Shown: piece after piece, positions 16,320 to 25,048 of the stretch | How positions within the stretch are numbered: the stretch's first letter is position 1 | Layout of the letters: each line of letters begins with the position of its first letter | Virus record (IMG/VR): IMGVR_UViG_3300035126_000263 | Span: 1 to 54,876 of that record | Direction: 5' to 3' (one strand) | From: a virus | DNA: 54,876 nucleotides | Made by a program: the position numbers and the translations under genes | The notes under the pieces: generated by a model | What the model was told of the DNA's origin: nothing | Seen by the model: the letters and a program-made list of their open reading frames with translations, nothing else | Database searches by the model: none

Positions 16320-18005
16320 ATGCCAAACAACGACATCAACCGCACACGCTTCAGCAATCGTCACCGTCTTCTCGGTGATCCAGCAGGAGCAGGCGCACCA
16401 CAATCCGCTCTCACAGCAGAGTTGGCCCACAACGAAAACGACCAAATCCTCTACATCGGAACTGGCAATGACGGAGCAGGTAATGCTACCGCCATCATCC
16501 CAATCGCTGGTGAGGGTCACTTCTCAACTCGCGCTTATGCTGAGTCCCTGAGTGGTGGAGTTCAATCCGCACTCGACGCAGAAGTTACTGCACGTCAAAC
16601 TGCGGTGAGCGAGCTTTCGAGCCGAGTTGACGCTATTGTGTCCAACACGGATGCAGCGGCCCTTGACTCCCTCTCGGAAATCGTTACCGCTTTCCAAGGC
16701 GCGGATAGCGACCTCAATGGTGCTATCACCGCTCTCGGCACATCGGCCACATCGGCTATCGGTGCAGAGCAAGCCCGTGCTGAAGCCGCTGAAGCTGCCC
16801 TCGCTTCGGATATTTCCGACGAAGAAGCCGCTCGTATTGCAGCTGACAACATTTTGACTGGCGATGTCAGCAACCTCGTAAGCCGCGCCAACACCAACGA
16901 CACTCGTAGCACTGCTATTGAGACTGCCGCTGGTATTGTCGAAGGACGTGTTAGTGAAGCTGAGAGCGACATTATTGCGATTGAAAACGCTGCTACTGCC
17001 TTGACTGGCCGTGTTAGCGATCTTGAGAGCGATCTTGCCAGTGAAGTTAGCCGCGCTGAAGCTGCGGAGGCTGAACTTGAGAGCGACCTTGCTGCTGAAG
17101 TAACTGCTCGTATTGCTGCTGTTAGCGCAGAACAAACCCGCGCTGAAGCTGCCGAATCCGGTCTTGCTGACGACATCGCCAGCGAAGTGTCGGCTCGTGA
17201 AGCTGCTATTTCTGCGGAGCAAACTGCCCGCGCTGCTGCTATCTCTGCCGAAACGACTGCTCGCACCGCTGCTATCGCTGCTGAAACAACTGCACGTGAA
17301 TCCGCTATCTCGGCTGTTAATAGCCGTGTTGACAGCGTTCTCTCGAACATCGACCCTGCTGCCCTTGACAGCTTGACCGAAGTTGTTGCCGCCTTTCAAT
17401 CGGCTGATAGCTCCATCACGGACGCAATCACAAACCTGACTGCTGGTTCTGCTGCCGCTGTTGCTGCTGAAGAAACCCGCGCTCTTGCCGCTGAAGCTGC
17501 TCTGCAAACTGCTATCGACAATGAAGTTTCTGCTCGCCAAACTGCGATCAGCAACCTCGCCTCGGAGATTGCCAGTGATATTGCTGACGAAGTTTCCGCA
17601 CGTGAAGCTGCCGTAGCATCGCTCCAGACTGCGATTGATAACGAGGTTTCTGCTCGCACAAGCGACGTTCAGAGCGTCCGCGACGTTACTGACAACCATG
17701 AAACCCGTCTTTCGTCGGCTGAAGGCACGATTGCTGGTCTTGGCACAATGTCAACCCAGAACTCTAACAACGTAAACATCACTGGTGGTTCTATCAGCGG
17801 TGTTAACCTCCAAGCCTCCAGCATGGAGATCAGCGGTGCAGGTTCTACTGCACTCTACGTTGGTTCTACTGGTTCTGTTGGTATCGGAACTGAGACTCCT
17901 TCTACTGCGCTCGACGTTGTTGGATCGGTCACTGTTTCGCAAAACATCATCGGTTCTGGAACAAGCACACTTACTGGGTTCATCCTCGGTGGTGGCACGT
18001 TCTAA
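16320..18005 (+). CDS. Trimeric coiled-coil tail fibre
   Basis: 561 residues. The N-terminal 75 residues (RTRFSNRHRLLGDPAGAGAP, LYIGTGNDGAG) form a virion-attachment or phage tail-collar-type domain. About 350 residues of heptad-like alanine-rich coiled coil follow, with repeats such as AEQTRAEAAE and EVSAREAAISAEQTARAAAI. The C-terminus has SVGIGTETPSTALDVVGSVT, the motif that commonly precedes fibre tips. It ends without an S74 chaperone, so trimerisation may rely on the coil. The leader upstream (16257-16319) has a 6-bp hairpin and an A/C-rich stretch. The highly repetitive DNA gives long false frames on both strands. Confidence 0.85.
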   Translation: MPNNDINRTRFSNRHRLLGDPAGAGAPQSALTAELAHNENDQILYIGTGNDGAGNATAIIPIAGEGHFSTRAYAESLSGGVQSALDAEVTARQTAVSELSSRVDAIVSNTDAAALDSLSEIVTAFQGADSDLNGAITALGTSATSAIGAEQARAEAAEAALASDISDEEAARIAADNILTGDVSNLVSRANTNDTRSTAIETAAGIVEGRVSEAESDIIAIENAATALTGRVSDLESDLASEVSRAEAAEAELESDLAAEVTARIAAVSAEQTRAEAAESGLADDIASEVSAREAAISAEQTARAAAISAETTARTAAIAAETTARESAISAVNSRVDSVLSNIDPAALDSLTEVVAAFQSADSSITDAITNLTAGSAAAVAAEETRALAAEAALQTAIDNEVSARQTAISNLASEIASDIADEVSAREAAVASLQTAIDNEVSARTSDVQSVRDVTDNHETRLSSAEGTIAGLGTMSTQNSNNVNITGGSISGVNLQASSMEISGAGSTALYVGSTGSVGIGTETPSTALDVVGSVTVSQNIIGSGTSTLTGFILGGGTF

Positions 18006-18025
18006 TCTGAACTAAACTAAAAAAC

Positions 18026-18063
18026 ACCCTGCCGTTACAATGCGTAGCGGCAGGGTTATTTTG
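18026..18063 (+). terminator. Rho-independent terminator after the coiled-coil fibre
   Basis: ACCCTGCCG (18026-18034) pairs with CGGCAGGGT (18048-18056) around a 13-nt loop and is followed by TATTTT. Confidence 0.75.
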
Positions 18064-18085
18064 GCAATCTTTTTTAAAAAATATT

Positions 18086-18799
18086 ATGGCACTTACAGAC
18101 AACCTACTCGCTTTTTATAAACTCTCCGACCTCACCGACTCCTCCGGAAATAACCGCACCCTCACCAACAATGGCAACGTTTCTTTTGCTTCTGGTAAGA
18201 TTGGAAATGCTGCTGTGTTTGATGGTTCAAGCAATTACTTCTCTGTTGATAATTTTCCTGCATTTGGAACTGGCGATTTTACTGTGCAAGCATGGTATTA
18301 TACAGATTCAACAAATATGTATCCTGCTGCATTAGAATTTGGAAATCATCAAAATGCAGATTCAATTGGTTTTTTTCTCGCAAATTCTGGAGAATATCGT
18401 TTAAAGCCATTTATTTATAGTGCGGCGTTTTTTGATCCAACCACAACTCCTGATATTTCTATTGGACAATGGAATCATGTCGTTTGGAAAAGAACAAACT
18501 CAATGTTTAAAATTTTTGTTAATGGCGTTGCTTCTGAAGAAATTGAATTTTCTAATGAAATAGTAACACCATTTCAAACCAGCATTGGATATGCTAAAGG
18601 AGCAGATGGTGGAGGAGATTATTATGTGAACGGCTCCATTGACGCAGTTGGTATCTGGAACAGAGCACTCTCTGATGCAGAAGTCGCTGAACTCTACAAT
18701 AACGGAACGGGTCTTGAACTTGATGGTGTTGTTCAACCAACGCTTGTCAAAATGCAAGCTCCTGTTAAATTCTTCGGGAAAATTAAATTTGGAGTCTAA
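18086..18799 (+). CDS. LamG/concanavalin-like carbohydrate-binding protein
   Basis: 237 residues. Contains a full LamG-type jelly roll: AFYKLSDLTDSSGNNRTL, AAVFDGSSNYFSV, FTVQAWYYTD, WNHVVWKRTNSMFKIFVNG and the closing IDAVGIWNRALSDAEVAELY motif. The C-terminal 25 residues are a short extension. Standing alone in a fibre cluster, it is probably a receptor-binding module or virion surface lectin. The codons are AT-rich, and the terminator upstream suggests separate expression or later acquisition. Confidence 0.85.
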   Translation: MALTDNLLAFYKLSDLTDSSGNNRTLTNNGNVSFASGKIGNAAVFDGSSNYFSVDNFPAFGTGDFTVQAWYYTDSTNMYPAALEFGNHQNADSIGFFLANSGEYRLKPFIYSAAFFDPTTTPDISIGQWNHVVWKRTNSMFKIFVNGVASEEIEFSNEIVTPFQTSIGYAKGADGGGDYYVNGSIDAVGIWNRALSDAEVAELYNNGTGLELDGVVQPTLVKMQAPVKFFGKIKFGV

Positions 18800-18804
18800 A
18801 TCAA

Positions 18805-19050
18805 ATGCCGTCCGAAACCGAAATCCCATCACGCATCCTCCCATTGCAGAGTTTAATCCCCGGTGCTAAACCAAGCACTGCTCAATGGATCGAACGCGAA
18901 ATTGCGATCAACGTGACGGACGGCAAAATTTACATTAGGATAGACGAAGACCCAGTTCTCGTCGCCGAGCGTATGCCAACACCACCAAGCGACACAGGAA
19001 CATTTGCACTTAAAGTTGTGAATGGAGTTTATACTTGGGTTGAAGAATGA
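18805..19050 (+). CDS. Small tail or fibre-associated protein (81 aa)
   Basis: Contains QWIEREIAINVTDGKIYIR, the motif of the N-terminal domain of phage tropism or hyaluronidase-type tail proteins that anchors fibres to the virion, followed by a linker and TFALKVVNGVYTWVEE. Here the anchoring motif is almost the whole protein, so it may be an adaptor for another fibre or a remnant. The stop overlaps the next ATG (ATGA). Confidence 0.6.
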   Translation: MPSETEIPSRILPLQSLIPGAKPSTAQWIEREIAINVTDGKIYIRIDEDPVLVAERMPTPPSDTGTFALKVVNGVYTWVEE

Positions 19051-19415
19051 AATTTCTGATTTCCATATTTGTTATTTTACTGACAAGCTGCACATCTACT
19101 CCCCCAGTAGATCAACCGCAATTTGTCGGTAAATACAAAAATGCTTGTTTGCCAGAAGCAATTGCGATGACGCAAGCATTGAAACAAAGCGGGATTCAAT
19201 CAAAAGTTCTTATAGTAAATACTCCTAAGTTTAGCCATGCGTTGTCATGCTACCTTTATCCAACAAATCAAAATAAACTTTGGGTTTGGGATTCATACTG
19301 GAAAAGCATGAACCTTCGCGCATGGTGGAATGATTCTGATTCAGTTGCAAAAGAGTGGCTGAAATGGTGTAGTGCAGAAACCAAACTTACGAGTTCTTAC
19401 TTTATAGACAACTAA
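19047..19415 (+). CDS. Lipoprotein with papain/transglutaminase-like Cys-His-Asp pattern
   Basis: 122 residues. A lipoprotein signal peptide ends with LLTSC, predicted lipidated Cys15. The mature part has NACLPEAIAMTQAL with Cys34, FSHALSCYL with His64 and LWVWDSYW with Asp82, in the order and spacing of a small transglutaminase-like or papain-like cysteine peptidase (Cys at a helix start, then His and Asp on beta strands). It opens the lysis cassette. Possible roles are superinfection exclusion, envelope peptidase activity or an outer-membrane lysis component. Enzyme activity is inferred from pattern only. Confidence 0.6.
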   Translation: MKFLISIFVILLTSCTSTPPVDQPQFVGKYKNACLPEAIAMTQALKQSGIQSKVLIVNTPKFSHALSCYLYPTNQNKLWVWDSYWKSMNLRAWWNDSDSVAKEWLKWCSAETKLTSSYFIDN

Positions 19416-19419
19416 TCTT

Positions 19420-19641
19420 ATGATGGAGCAAGATGACATTCAAAGAACACTTGGAATACTTTCTGGTAAACTTGATCTTGTGTTAGAAAATCAAAAAGAC
19501 TTTGGCAGTAAATTTGCTGATTTTGAAAAACGCTTGCGTTCGTTAGAATCTCATCGGGGCTACGCATTTGGAATCATTGCCGCAGCAGCATTTATCTGGA
19601 CAGTGTTTTTTGAATTTCTCAAAAACAAAATTGGAAATTGA
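19420..19641 (+). CDS. XhlA-like membrane protein (lysis accessory)
   Basis: 73 residues: an acidic coiled-coil N-terminus (DIQRTLGILSGKLDLVLENQ, then FEKRLRSLE) and one C-terminal membrane helix (GIIAAAAFIWTVFFEFL) with a basic end. This is the layout of haemolysin XhlA or SPO1-type small holin-associated proteins. It lies between two lipoproteins and upstream of a holin-like gene. Confidence 0.7.
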   Translation: MMEQDDIQRTLGILSGKLDLVLENQKDFGSKFADFEKRLRSLESHRGYAFGIIAAAAFIWTVFFEFLKNKIGN

Positions 19642-19643
19642 AA

Positions 19644-19802
19644 ATGAAACCTAACCAACTCGCGCTTGTGCTGATCTTGATCTCACTTGCATTTCTCGCA
19701 ATGGCATTTTTGAGTGGATGCACAACACTTGGAGTTTCATTAGAGACAGACTATGGGCGGTTGACATATGAACTGCCCGAACCAAAAGGAACAAAAAAAT
19801 GA
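19644..19802 (+). CDS. Small lipoprotein, spanin-like (52 aa)
   Basis: ATG at 19644, stop TGA 19800-19802 overlapping the next ATG. A hydrophobic leader (ALVLILISLAFLAMAFLSGC) ends in an LSGC lipobox. The mature peptide is only about 27 residues (CTTLGVSLETDYGRLTYELP...). Size, lipobox and position in the lysis cassette fit an Rz1-like outer-membrane spanin subunit, although it lacks the usual proline richness; alternatively it is a lysis-unrelated lipoprotein. Confidence 0.65.
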   Translation: MKPNQLALVLILISLAFLAMAFLSGCTTLGVSLETDYGRLTYELPEPKGTKK

Positions 19803-19972
19803 AAAAAACAATTAACGCATTGCTCGCAAAGTTGAGCGAAAATTCTACATGGCGTGGTATGATTTTGGTCGCTACGGCGGCTGGAGTTAAACTTGAACCA
19901 GAACTCCAAGAGGCTATTCTTGTCGCGGGACTCGGCCTTGTTGGGTTAATCAATATTATCCGTAAAGGCTAA
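19799..19972 (+). CDS. Holin-like membrane protein (57 aa)
   Basis: Starts on an ATG overlapping the previous stop (ATGA) and ends TAATG with the next gene. The sequence MKKTINALLAKLSENSTWRG is followed by one or two short hydrophobic segments (MILVATAAGVKL and AILVAGLGLVGLINII) and a basic tail, the pattern of small phage holins. It would form the membrane lesion that releases the downstream endolysin-like protein. Confidence 0.7.
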   Translation: MKKTINALLAKLSENSTWRGMILVATAAGVKLEPELQEAILVAGLGLVGLINIIRKG

Positions 19973-20511
19973 TGGTTCCTAACTCCAGACCGCAGCAAGC
20001 GAAAGAAAAAACTCTCGGCATGGTTATCCGTGCTGGTATTGAAGATCGCGTTGCTTTGGTAGGAATAAGAGGATACTACTCTGAAACATTCGCTCCATCT
20101 GGAAATAATCGGGGAATTTATGATGATGCGATTATTTTATTATCTCCTTCTGTTCATGCTACTTTTAACGCCAATACTGATCCATCGGTTTTTAAGAAAG
20201 GTATCGCGGTTCTTAAAACGGGTGTTCACAGGTATCGTAAAGGCAATCATGGTATCAGTAAACCCGGAGGTGGCTACCCAGCGTTGCGACCTGCTAACGC
20301 AAAAGAACAACTCCCTGTTACGCGAGATGGCGAAGGTGATTCGATGGGAGTAGCAATCAACATCCATAAGGGCAGTTACAAATCAACTTCCTCGGAAGGA
20401 TGCCAAACAATTTACCCGCCGCAATGGGATGGATTCATCAATTTAGTTTACTCAGAGATGAGTAGATATAACCAAAAGACAATTCCATATTTACTTGTGG
20501 AAAACGCTTGA
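19972..20511 (+). CDS. Putative endolysin with L,D-transpeptidase-like catalytic motif
   Basis: 179 residues, coupled to the holin-like gene by TAATG. A C-terminal segment reads NIHKGSYKSTSSEGCQTI (His132, Ser141, Gly143, Cys144), matching the H-x(n)-S-x-G-C signature of YkuD-like L,D-transpeptidases, with Glu in place of the usual second His (S-H-G-C). A second conserved-looking stretch is GVHRYRKGNHG near residue 84. There is no signal peptide, so it depends on the holin. Likely a peptidoglycan-cleaving enzyme using the nucleophilic Cys; the exact bond is unknown. Confidence 0.65.
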   Translation: MVPNSRPQQAKEKTLGMVIRAGIEDRVALVGIRGYYSETFAPSGNNRGIYDDAIILLSPSVHATFNANTDPSVFKKGIAVLKTGVHRYRKGNHGISKPGGGYPALRPANAKEQLPVTRDGEGDSMGVAINIHKGSYKSTSSEGCQTIYPPQWDGFINLVYSEMSRYNQKTIPYLLVENA

Positions 20512-20522
20512 CTAAAACTAAA

Positions 20523-20538
20523 CTATCGTTAACGATAA
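20523..20538. promoter_or_regulatory. 16-bp palindrome copy 6 (CTATCG-TTAA-CGATAA)
   Basis: One outer base differs from the consensus. It ends 5 nt before the ATG at 20544 of the collagen-like fibre gene, again in the ribosome-binding position. Confidence 0.75.
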
Positions 20539-20543
20539 AAACT

Positions 20544-21659
20544 ATGAGTTGCGGAAATTCCAGAAGTTCTAAATGCAATCCATGCGGCCCAAGTGAGGCG
20601 GCAATAAATGCGATTGCAGATAAAGCGGCATACTACGCTCGTATCGCAGTTGAAGCCGCTAACTCTGCTTGCTTCCAATTACAAGAAGATGGAAATCGGC
20701 GTTGGGCATATATTGGAGATGGCATTCAAACTATTTTTGATTTGCCGGGAGCGGGAACAACAATTTCAGCATCCTATATCGTAGGCATTGATGGTGTTCT
20801 TCAAGACCCAGATAACTATACAGTCCAGCAAATTCATCCATCAAATCCATACACTCTTACTATGTCAGTTCCTGTTCCTAATGGATCAGAAATTGTCATA
20901 GTATCAATTAAGGGGATTACCGGAGCTACTGGGCCACAAGGCCCGATTGGGCCAAGCGGAGGGCCAACAGGAGCCACTGGGCCAATTTCTCCTGCTGGGG
21001 GCATTCGCTGGGCTTATACAAGCGATGGATCAAATACATTATATGCTTTGCCCGGAGCATTTTCAACTTTAAACACAGCATACCTTGTAACATACAATGG
21101 CGTTACTCAAGACCCCAATAACTATACAATTGCTGCTGGTTCTCCATATTCTATTACACTAAGCACCGCTCCTGCTACTGGCGTTGGAATTGTTATTGTT
21201 TCTCTAAATGGTATTCAAGGTGCAACTGGGCCGCAAGGAACTCCGGGTGGAGCAACGGGTGCAACCGGGCCAGTTGGCCCTGCATTTCCAGCAGGAGGAT
21301 TGCGATGGGCTTATACTGGCAATGGATCGCAAACAGTTTTCAACATTGCTGGAGCATCTACAACATTAGGTACAGCATACTTGGTAACAATTGATGGCAT
21401 TACCCAAGATAGTGCAAATTACACAATTACTGCTGGAAGTCCATATACATTGACAATTTCAACTGTTCCTAATGGATCGGTTATTGTAATTACATCGTTG
21501 ACTGCTGGACTTGCAAATTGGATTACTGGATTTGGTTCTCCAAATGGAGTTATAACAGCACCAACTGGCAGTGTTTATACAAATTTGAATGGAGGATCGC
21601 TTTCTACATTGTATGTAAAAGAATCTGGTTCTGGAAATACTGGATGGATTGCAAAATAA
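20544..21659 (+). CDS. Tail fibre with three beta domains joined by collagen-like linkers
   Basis: 371 residues from the ATG at 20544 (MSCGNSRSSKCNPCGPSEAA); a TTG-initiated frame from 20508 is rejected because the palindrome precedes this ATG. Three copies of a roughly 90-residue domain begin RWAYIGDGIQTIFDLPG, RWAYTSDGSNTLYALPG and RWAYTGNGSQTVFNIAG. They are separated by G-x-y collagen-like segments (GATGPQGPIGPSGG and similar). The Cys-rich N-terminus is shared in style with the gene at 25049. A modular fibre built by domain duplication, probably trimeric. Confidence 0.85.
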   Translation: MSCGNSRSSKCNPCGPSEAAINAIADKAAYYARIAVEAANSACFQLQEDGNRRWAYIGDGIQTIFDLPGAGTTISASYIVGIDGVLQDPDNYTVQQIHPSNPYTLTMSVPVPNGSEIVIVSIKGITGATGPQGPIGPSGGPTGATGPISPAGGIRWAYTSDGSNTLYALPGAFSTLNTAYLVTYNGVTQDPNNYTIAAGSPYSITLSTAPATGVGIVIVSLNGIQGATGPQGTPGGATGATGPVGPAFPAGGLRWAYTGNGSQTVFNIAGASTTLGTAYLVTIDGITQDSANYTITAGSPYTLTISTVPNGSVIVITSLTAGLANWITGFGSPNGVITAPTGSVYTNLNGGSLSTLYVKESGSGNTGWIAK

Positions 21660-21683
21660 TTTAACAACTAACAAAAAAAAATT

Positions 21684-22925
21684 ATGCCACTAACTAAAGC
21701 CACACAAAATGTAATTGCACCTAACATTTGTACAACGGATACAACGCAGACAATTACTGGAACTAAAACATTTACTGGAACCGTTACCAGTGATATAATT
21801 AATTCAAAATTAATTAAAGTAGAAAATAATAGTGGAGATGCCGCTATTACACTTGGTGGAAGTGCAAATGCTTATATTGATCTTAAAGTTCCAAGTTCAG
21901 ATGCTTTAGATTTGCGTATTGGAACAGGTGGAAATGGCGGTTATCTTTCTACAAGCGGAAATTCAAATATATTTCTTATACCCGGAGGAACTGGAGCTGT
22001 AGGAATAGGAACTGTTTCTCCAACACAAAAACTTGATGTAAATGGAAATATAAATTCAAGTGGATTTTTGACAACATCTGGAGCAAGGGCAACAATTGGA
22101 GTTACAGATGTTGGTCACAGAGGCTCTGGAACAAATTGTTTGCTTGGTTCATTTTCTCCACTTGGAAATATAACAACTGGAGGCGCAAATACAGCAATTG
22201 GAACAGCAACATTATTTTCAGTTACCAGTGGAAGTAATAATACAGCGGTTGGCGCAAACGCATTGTTTGCATCAAATGGAGTTCAAAATACTGCTTGCGG
22301 GGTAGAAGCATTATATGCAAATACAACAGGAAACCTTAACACTGCCGTTGGAGCATTGGCTGCAAATATACAAACCAATTTTGATAATAGTGGTGCTTTT
22401 GGATACAATGCACAACCAACTGGATCAAATACAATTCGCATCGGAAATGCCTCTGTAACAAGTGTAACTTGCCAAACTAATGCTTGGTCGGATGAGCGTG
22501 ATAAAACAGAAATTCGTGACACTGTTCTTGGGCTTGATTTTATCAAATCACTTCGACCAGTTGATTACAAATGGGATTTCCGTGAAGACTATCGTAAATT
22601 GCCTCCAGAATCTCCTTCTATTGATGCAACTGAAGATGAGATTGCGAAGTATAAACAAGACTTGGAAAAATGGAGAGAAGAATCGCAATTGAAAAATCTT
22701 GTGCGTGATGGTAGCAAAAAACGCACACGCTTTCATCATGGTCTTATTGCTCAAGAAGTAAAGGCTCTTATTGAATCTACTGGCGTTGATTTCGGTGGAT
22801 TCCAAGATAGCACAATCAAAGGTGGAGACGATGTAATGACAATTGGATACCAAGAACTGATTGCTCCTTTGATTAAAGCGGTTCAAGAGCTTTCAGCTAA
22901 AGTTGCAATGTTAGAATCTAAATAA
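21684..22925 (+). CDS. Tail fibre with YadA-like head repeats and S74 chaperone
   Basis: 413 residues. The N-terminus MPLTKATQNVIAPNI is shared with the next protein (MPITKADQNVFEPVL), probably the virion-attachment peptide. The shaft has ITGTKTFTGTVTSD and VGIGTVSPTQKLDVNGNI, then YadA-head-like units (NTAIGTATLF, NTAVGANALF, NTACGVEALY, NTAVGALAAN). The C-terminal about 140 residues are a Peptidase_S74 intramolecular chaperone: SDERDKTEI supplies the Ser-Lys dyad, followed by HHGLIAQEVKAL and GYQELIAPLIKAVQEL. It would fold the trimer and then cleave itself off. Confidence 0.9.
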   Translation: MPLTKATQNVIAPNICTTDTTQTITGTKTFTGTVTSDIINSKLIKVENNSGDAAITLGGSANAYIDLKVPSSDALDLRIGTGGNGGYLSTSGNSNIFLIPGGTGAVGIGTVSPTQKLDVNGNINSSGFLTTSGARATIGVTDVGHRGSGTNCLLGSFSPLGNITTGGANTAIGTATLFSVTSGSNNTAVGANALFASNGVQNTACGVEALYANTTGNLNTAVGALAANIQTNFDNSGAFGYNAQPTGSNTIRIGNASVTSVTCQTNAWSDERDKTEIRDTVLGLDFIKSLRPVDYKWDFREDYRKLPPESPSIDATEDEIAKYKQDLEKWREESQLKNLVRDGSKKRTRFHHGLIAQEVKALIESTGVDFGGFQDSTIKGGDDVMTIGYQELIAPLIKAVQELSAKVAMLESK

Positions 22926-22927
22926 TT

Positions 22928-24880
22928 ATGCCTATCACAAAAGCAGATCAAAATGTATTTGAACCAGTATTAGCTACCGGCAGCACAACCTCGCGTTTAT
23001 TGCAAGATAGGTTTGCTGATGTAGTCAATGTGAAGGATTTTGGTGCAATTGGGAATTTTAACCCAACTACGCAATCTGGATCAGATGATACCGCTGCATT
23101 TAACGCCGCGATTGCTATAGCAAATGCAAGTGAAAATGGAAAAGCAATTTATATTCCTCAAGGAAATTATAAAATTACATCAGATTTAACAACAATAACA
23201 AAAACAACTTCATTTCTTGGCGAATCGTTACAGTCAACAAATTTATTCTTTAAGAACTGTAATGGTTTTTCATACAATTTAAGTCCATATACATATATAA
23301 AAGATAGAAGTTCATCAATACATAATCTTTCATTATATACAGACAAAAATACAAAAATAGCAATATCATATATTAATGATAAAAAACCTTGGCCCAATCC
23401 TTCCCATTTAGAAATTTTTAATGTTAATACATTGGGGGAGGATCAATATGATAGAACAGTTGTGCCATTTCCAAACAATCAATATTGGTTAAATGGAATT
23501 TATATGTATAAGGCTGAAGGTTGCATTATACAGAATTATTATTATTTTGGGTCTTGGCAGGGACATGGAACAACAAATGGTATTGGAATTGTAATAGATA
23601 CCTGCCTTGGAGTTCATATGCGTGCAGTAGCAATTTCTTCTTGTTATAAGGGAATAACTGTAACTGGACAAACTGAAGGAATTTTTATACATCAATCCGG
23701 ACTTGCGCAATTGGATGTAGGTATAGAATTTTTTGATCTTGTTAATCCAGCTAATAACCATGTTATTTCAGATAGCCATATAGCATCCTTTGACTGTGCA
23801 ATTGATATAGCAAGTGACCTTGTTTATGATCCAGTCGGTTGTTATATTTCTAATTGCTTTATATTGGAATTGGAGGGAGCCAGAACTTCATATACTCACA
23901 TAAAATTTAATTGTCATAGATCATCTATAACAAATACAACGCTTCAATCTAATGCAGGATTAACTGCAAGTGTCACAGGTATTCTTTTGTCAAATAGAAG
24001 CAATGTTGTATCGAATGTTGTATTTCGTAACACAACCAATGTAATTGAAATAATCCAAAAAAATATAATTGAATCGTGCTTAATATCAAATTGTCAAATT
24101 ACAAATAGAGTTGGAAGATCGTTTACACTATTATCAGGGCCAAGGACATTATCCAATGTAAGCAATATTGTTATAAGTGATGGAACTAATAGCACAAATC
24201 AATTAAAATCATATACTGGTAATTTTGAAATATACGATCAACAAGGAAGATTAAAATTAAAAACAACTACTGATCAGATTTTGTTTGGAGATAATGATTC
24301 TAATGTCAGATATATTGACATGAAATCTTCAATAGGCGCAACATCCGGTTTTGACTCAAGAATACTTTCGTCTGGAGGATCAAATACAGACGGAACGGCC
24401 AATTTAATTTTTCAAGCAGGAGAGCATGTATTTAATCAAATGATTAGGCCGCTTAATGATAATTTATATTCTTTAGGAGAAGGTTCTAAAAGATGGTCGG
24501 TTGTGTATGCTGCAACTGGAACAATCAATACATCAGATCAAAATGAAAAGCAACAAATTAGAAATATAAGTGATACAGAAAAATCAGTTGCAACTAAATT
24601 AAAATCATTGATCCGCGCATATAAGTGGAATGATGCTGTAGAGAAAAAAGGAGAAAACGCACGAATCCATTTTGGCGTAATTGCACAAGAAGTAAAAAAA
24701 GCATTTGAGTCAGAAGGATTGGATGCCAACAAATATGGAATCTTCTGTTACGATGAGTGGGATTCAAAAGAAGAAATAAAAGATGAAAACGGAGAAATGC
24801 TTGTTCCTGGAATTAATTCTGGTAGTAGATACGGAGTCCGTTACGACGAGCTTTTTGCATTTATCTTAGCAAATATATAA
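22928..24880 (+). CDS. Tailspike: pectate-lyase-like beta-helix with S74 chaperone
   Basis: 650 residues. After the attachment peptide, FADVVNVKDFGAIGNFN and SDDTAAFNAAIAIA are the hallmark of the Pectate_lyase_3 or tailspike beta-helix, which runs to about residue 450. The C-terminus is a second S74-type domain (NTSDQNEKQQI with the Ser-Lys dyad, FGVIAQEVKKAF, GVRYDELFAFILANI). The gene is much more AT-rich than the capsid genes, suggesting recent acquisition. Likely a capsule- or O-antigen-degrading depolymerase that decides host range. Confidence 0.88.
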   Translation: MPITKADQNVFEPVLATGSTTSRLLQDRFADVVNVKDFGAIGNFNPTTQSGSDDTAAFNAAIAIANASENGKAIYIPQGNYKITSDLTTITKTTSFLGESLQSTNLFFKNCNGFSYNLSPYTYIKDRSSSIHNLSLYTDKNTKIAISYINDKKPWPNPSHLEIFNVNTLGEDQYDRTVVPFPNNQYWLNGIYMYKAEGCIIQNYYYFGSWQGHGTTNGIGIVIDTCLGVHMRAVAISSCYKGITVTGQTEGIFIHQSGLAQLDVGIEFFDLVNPANNHVISDSHIASFDCAIDIASDLVYDPVGCYISNCFILELEGARTSYTHIKFNCHRSSITNTTLQSNAGLTASVTGILLSNRSNVVSNVVFRNTTNVIEIIQKNIIESCLISNCQITNRVGRSFTLLSGPRTLSNVSNIVISDGTNSTNQLKSYTGNFEIYDQQGRLKLKTTTDQILFGDNDSNVRYIDMKSSIGATSGFDSRILSSGGSNTDGTANLIFQAGEHVFNQMIRPLNDNLYSLGEGSKRWSVVYAATGTINTSDQNEKQQIRNISDTEKSVATKLKSLIRAYKWNDAVEKKGENARIHFGVIAQEVKKAFESEGLDANKYGIFCYDEWDSKEEIKDENGEMLVPGINSGSRYGVRYDELFAFILANI

Positions 24881-24883
24881 AAC

Positions 24884-25045
24884 ATGAAAATTGAATTTAA
24901 CGAACAACAACTACAAGTATTGAGTGCAGCATTGGTGGAGTTGCCATATCGTATGTCTGCACCATTGATACAGCATATCAACCAACAAATTAAAGAACAG
25001 CAGGCGTTGGAATTTGACGAGCGTAGAGAAAAAACGGAAATTTAA
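24884..25045 (+). CDS. Small hypothetical protein (53 aa)
   Basis: ATG 24884, stop 25043-25045, tightly packed between two fibre genes (3-nt gaps). MKIEFNEQQLQVLSAALVEL... then HINQQIKEQQALEFDERREK: a charged two-helix protein of the type often found as a structural accessory. No motif recognised. Confidence 0.7.
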   Translation: MKIEFNEQQLQVLSAALVELPYRMSAPLIQHINQQIKEQQALEFDERREKTEI

Positions 25046-25048
25046 TAT

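Noticed and set aside
16524-17699. 391-codon minus-strand frame rich in S, N and R
   Set aside because: Mirror of the repetitive alanine coiled coil in the fibre gene on the plus strand.
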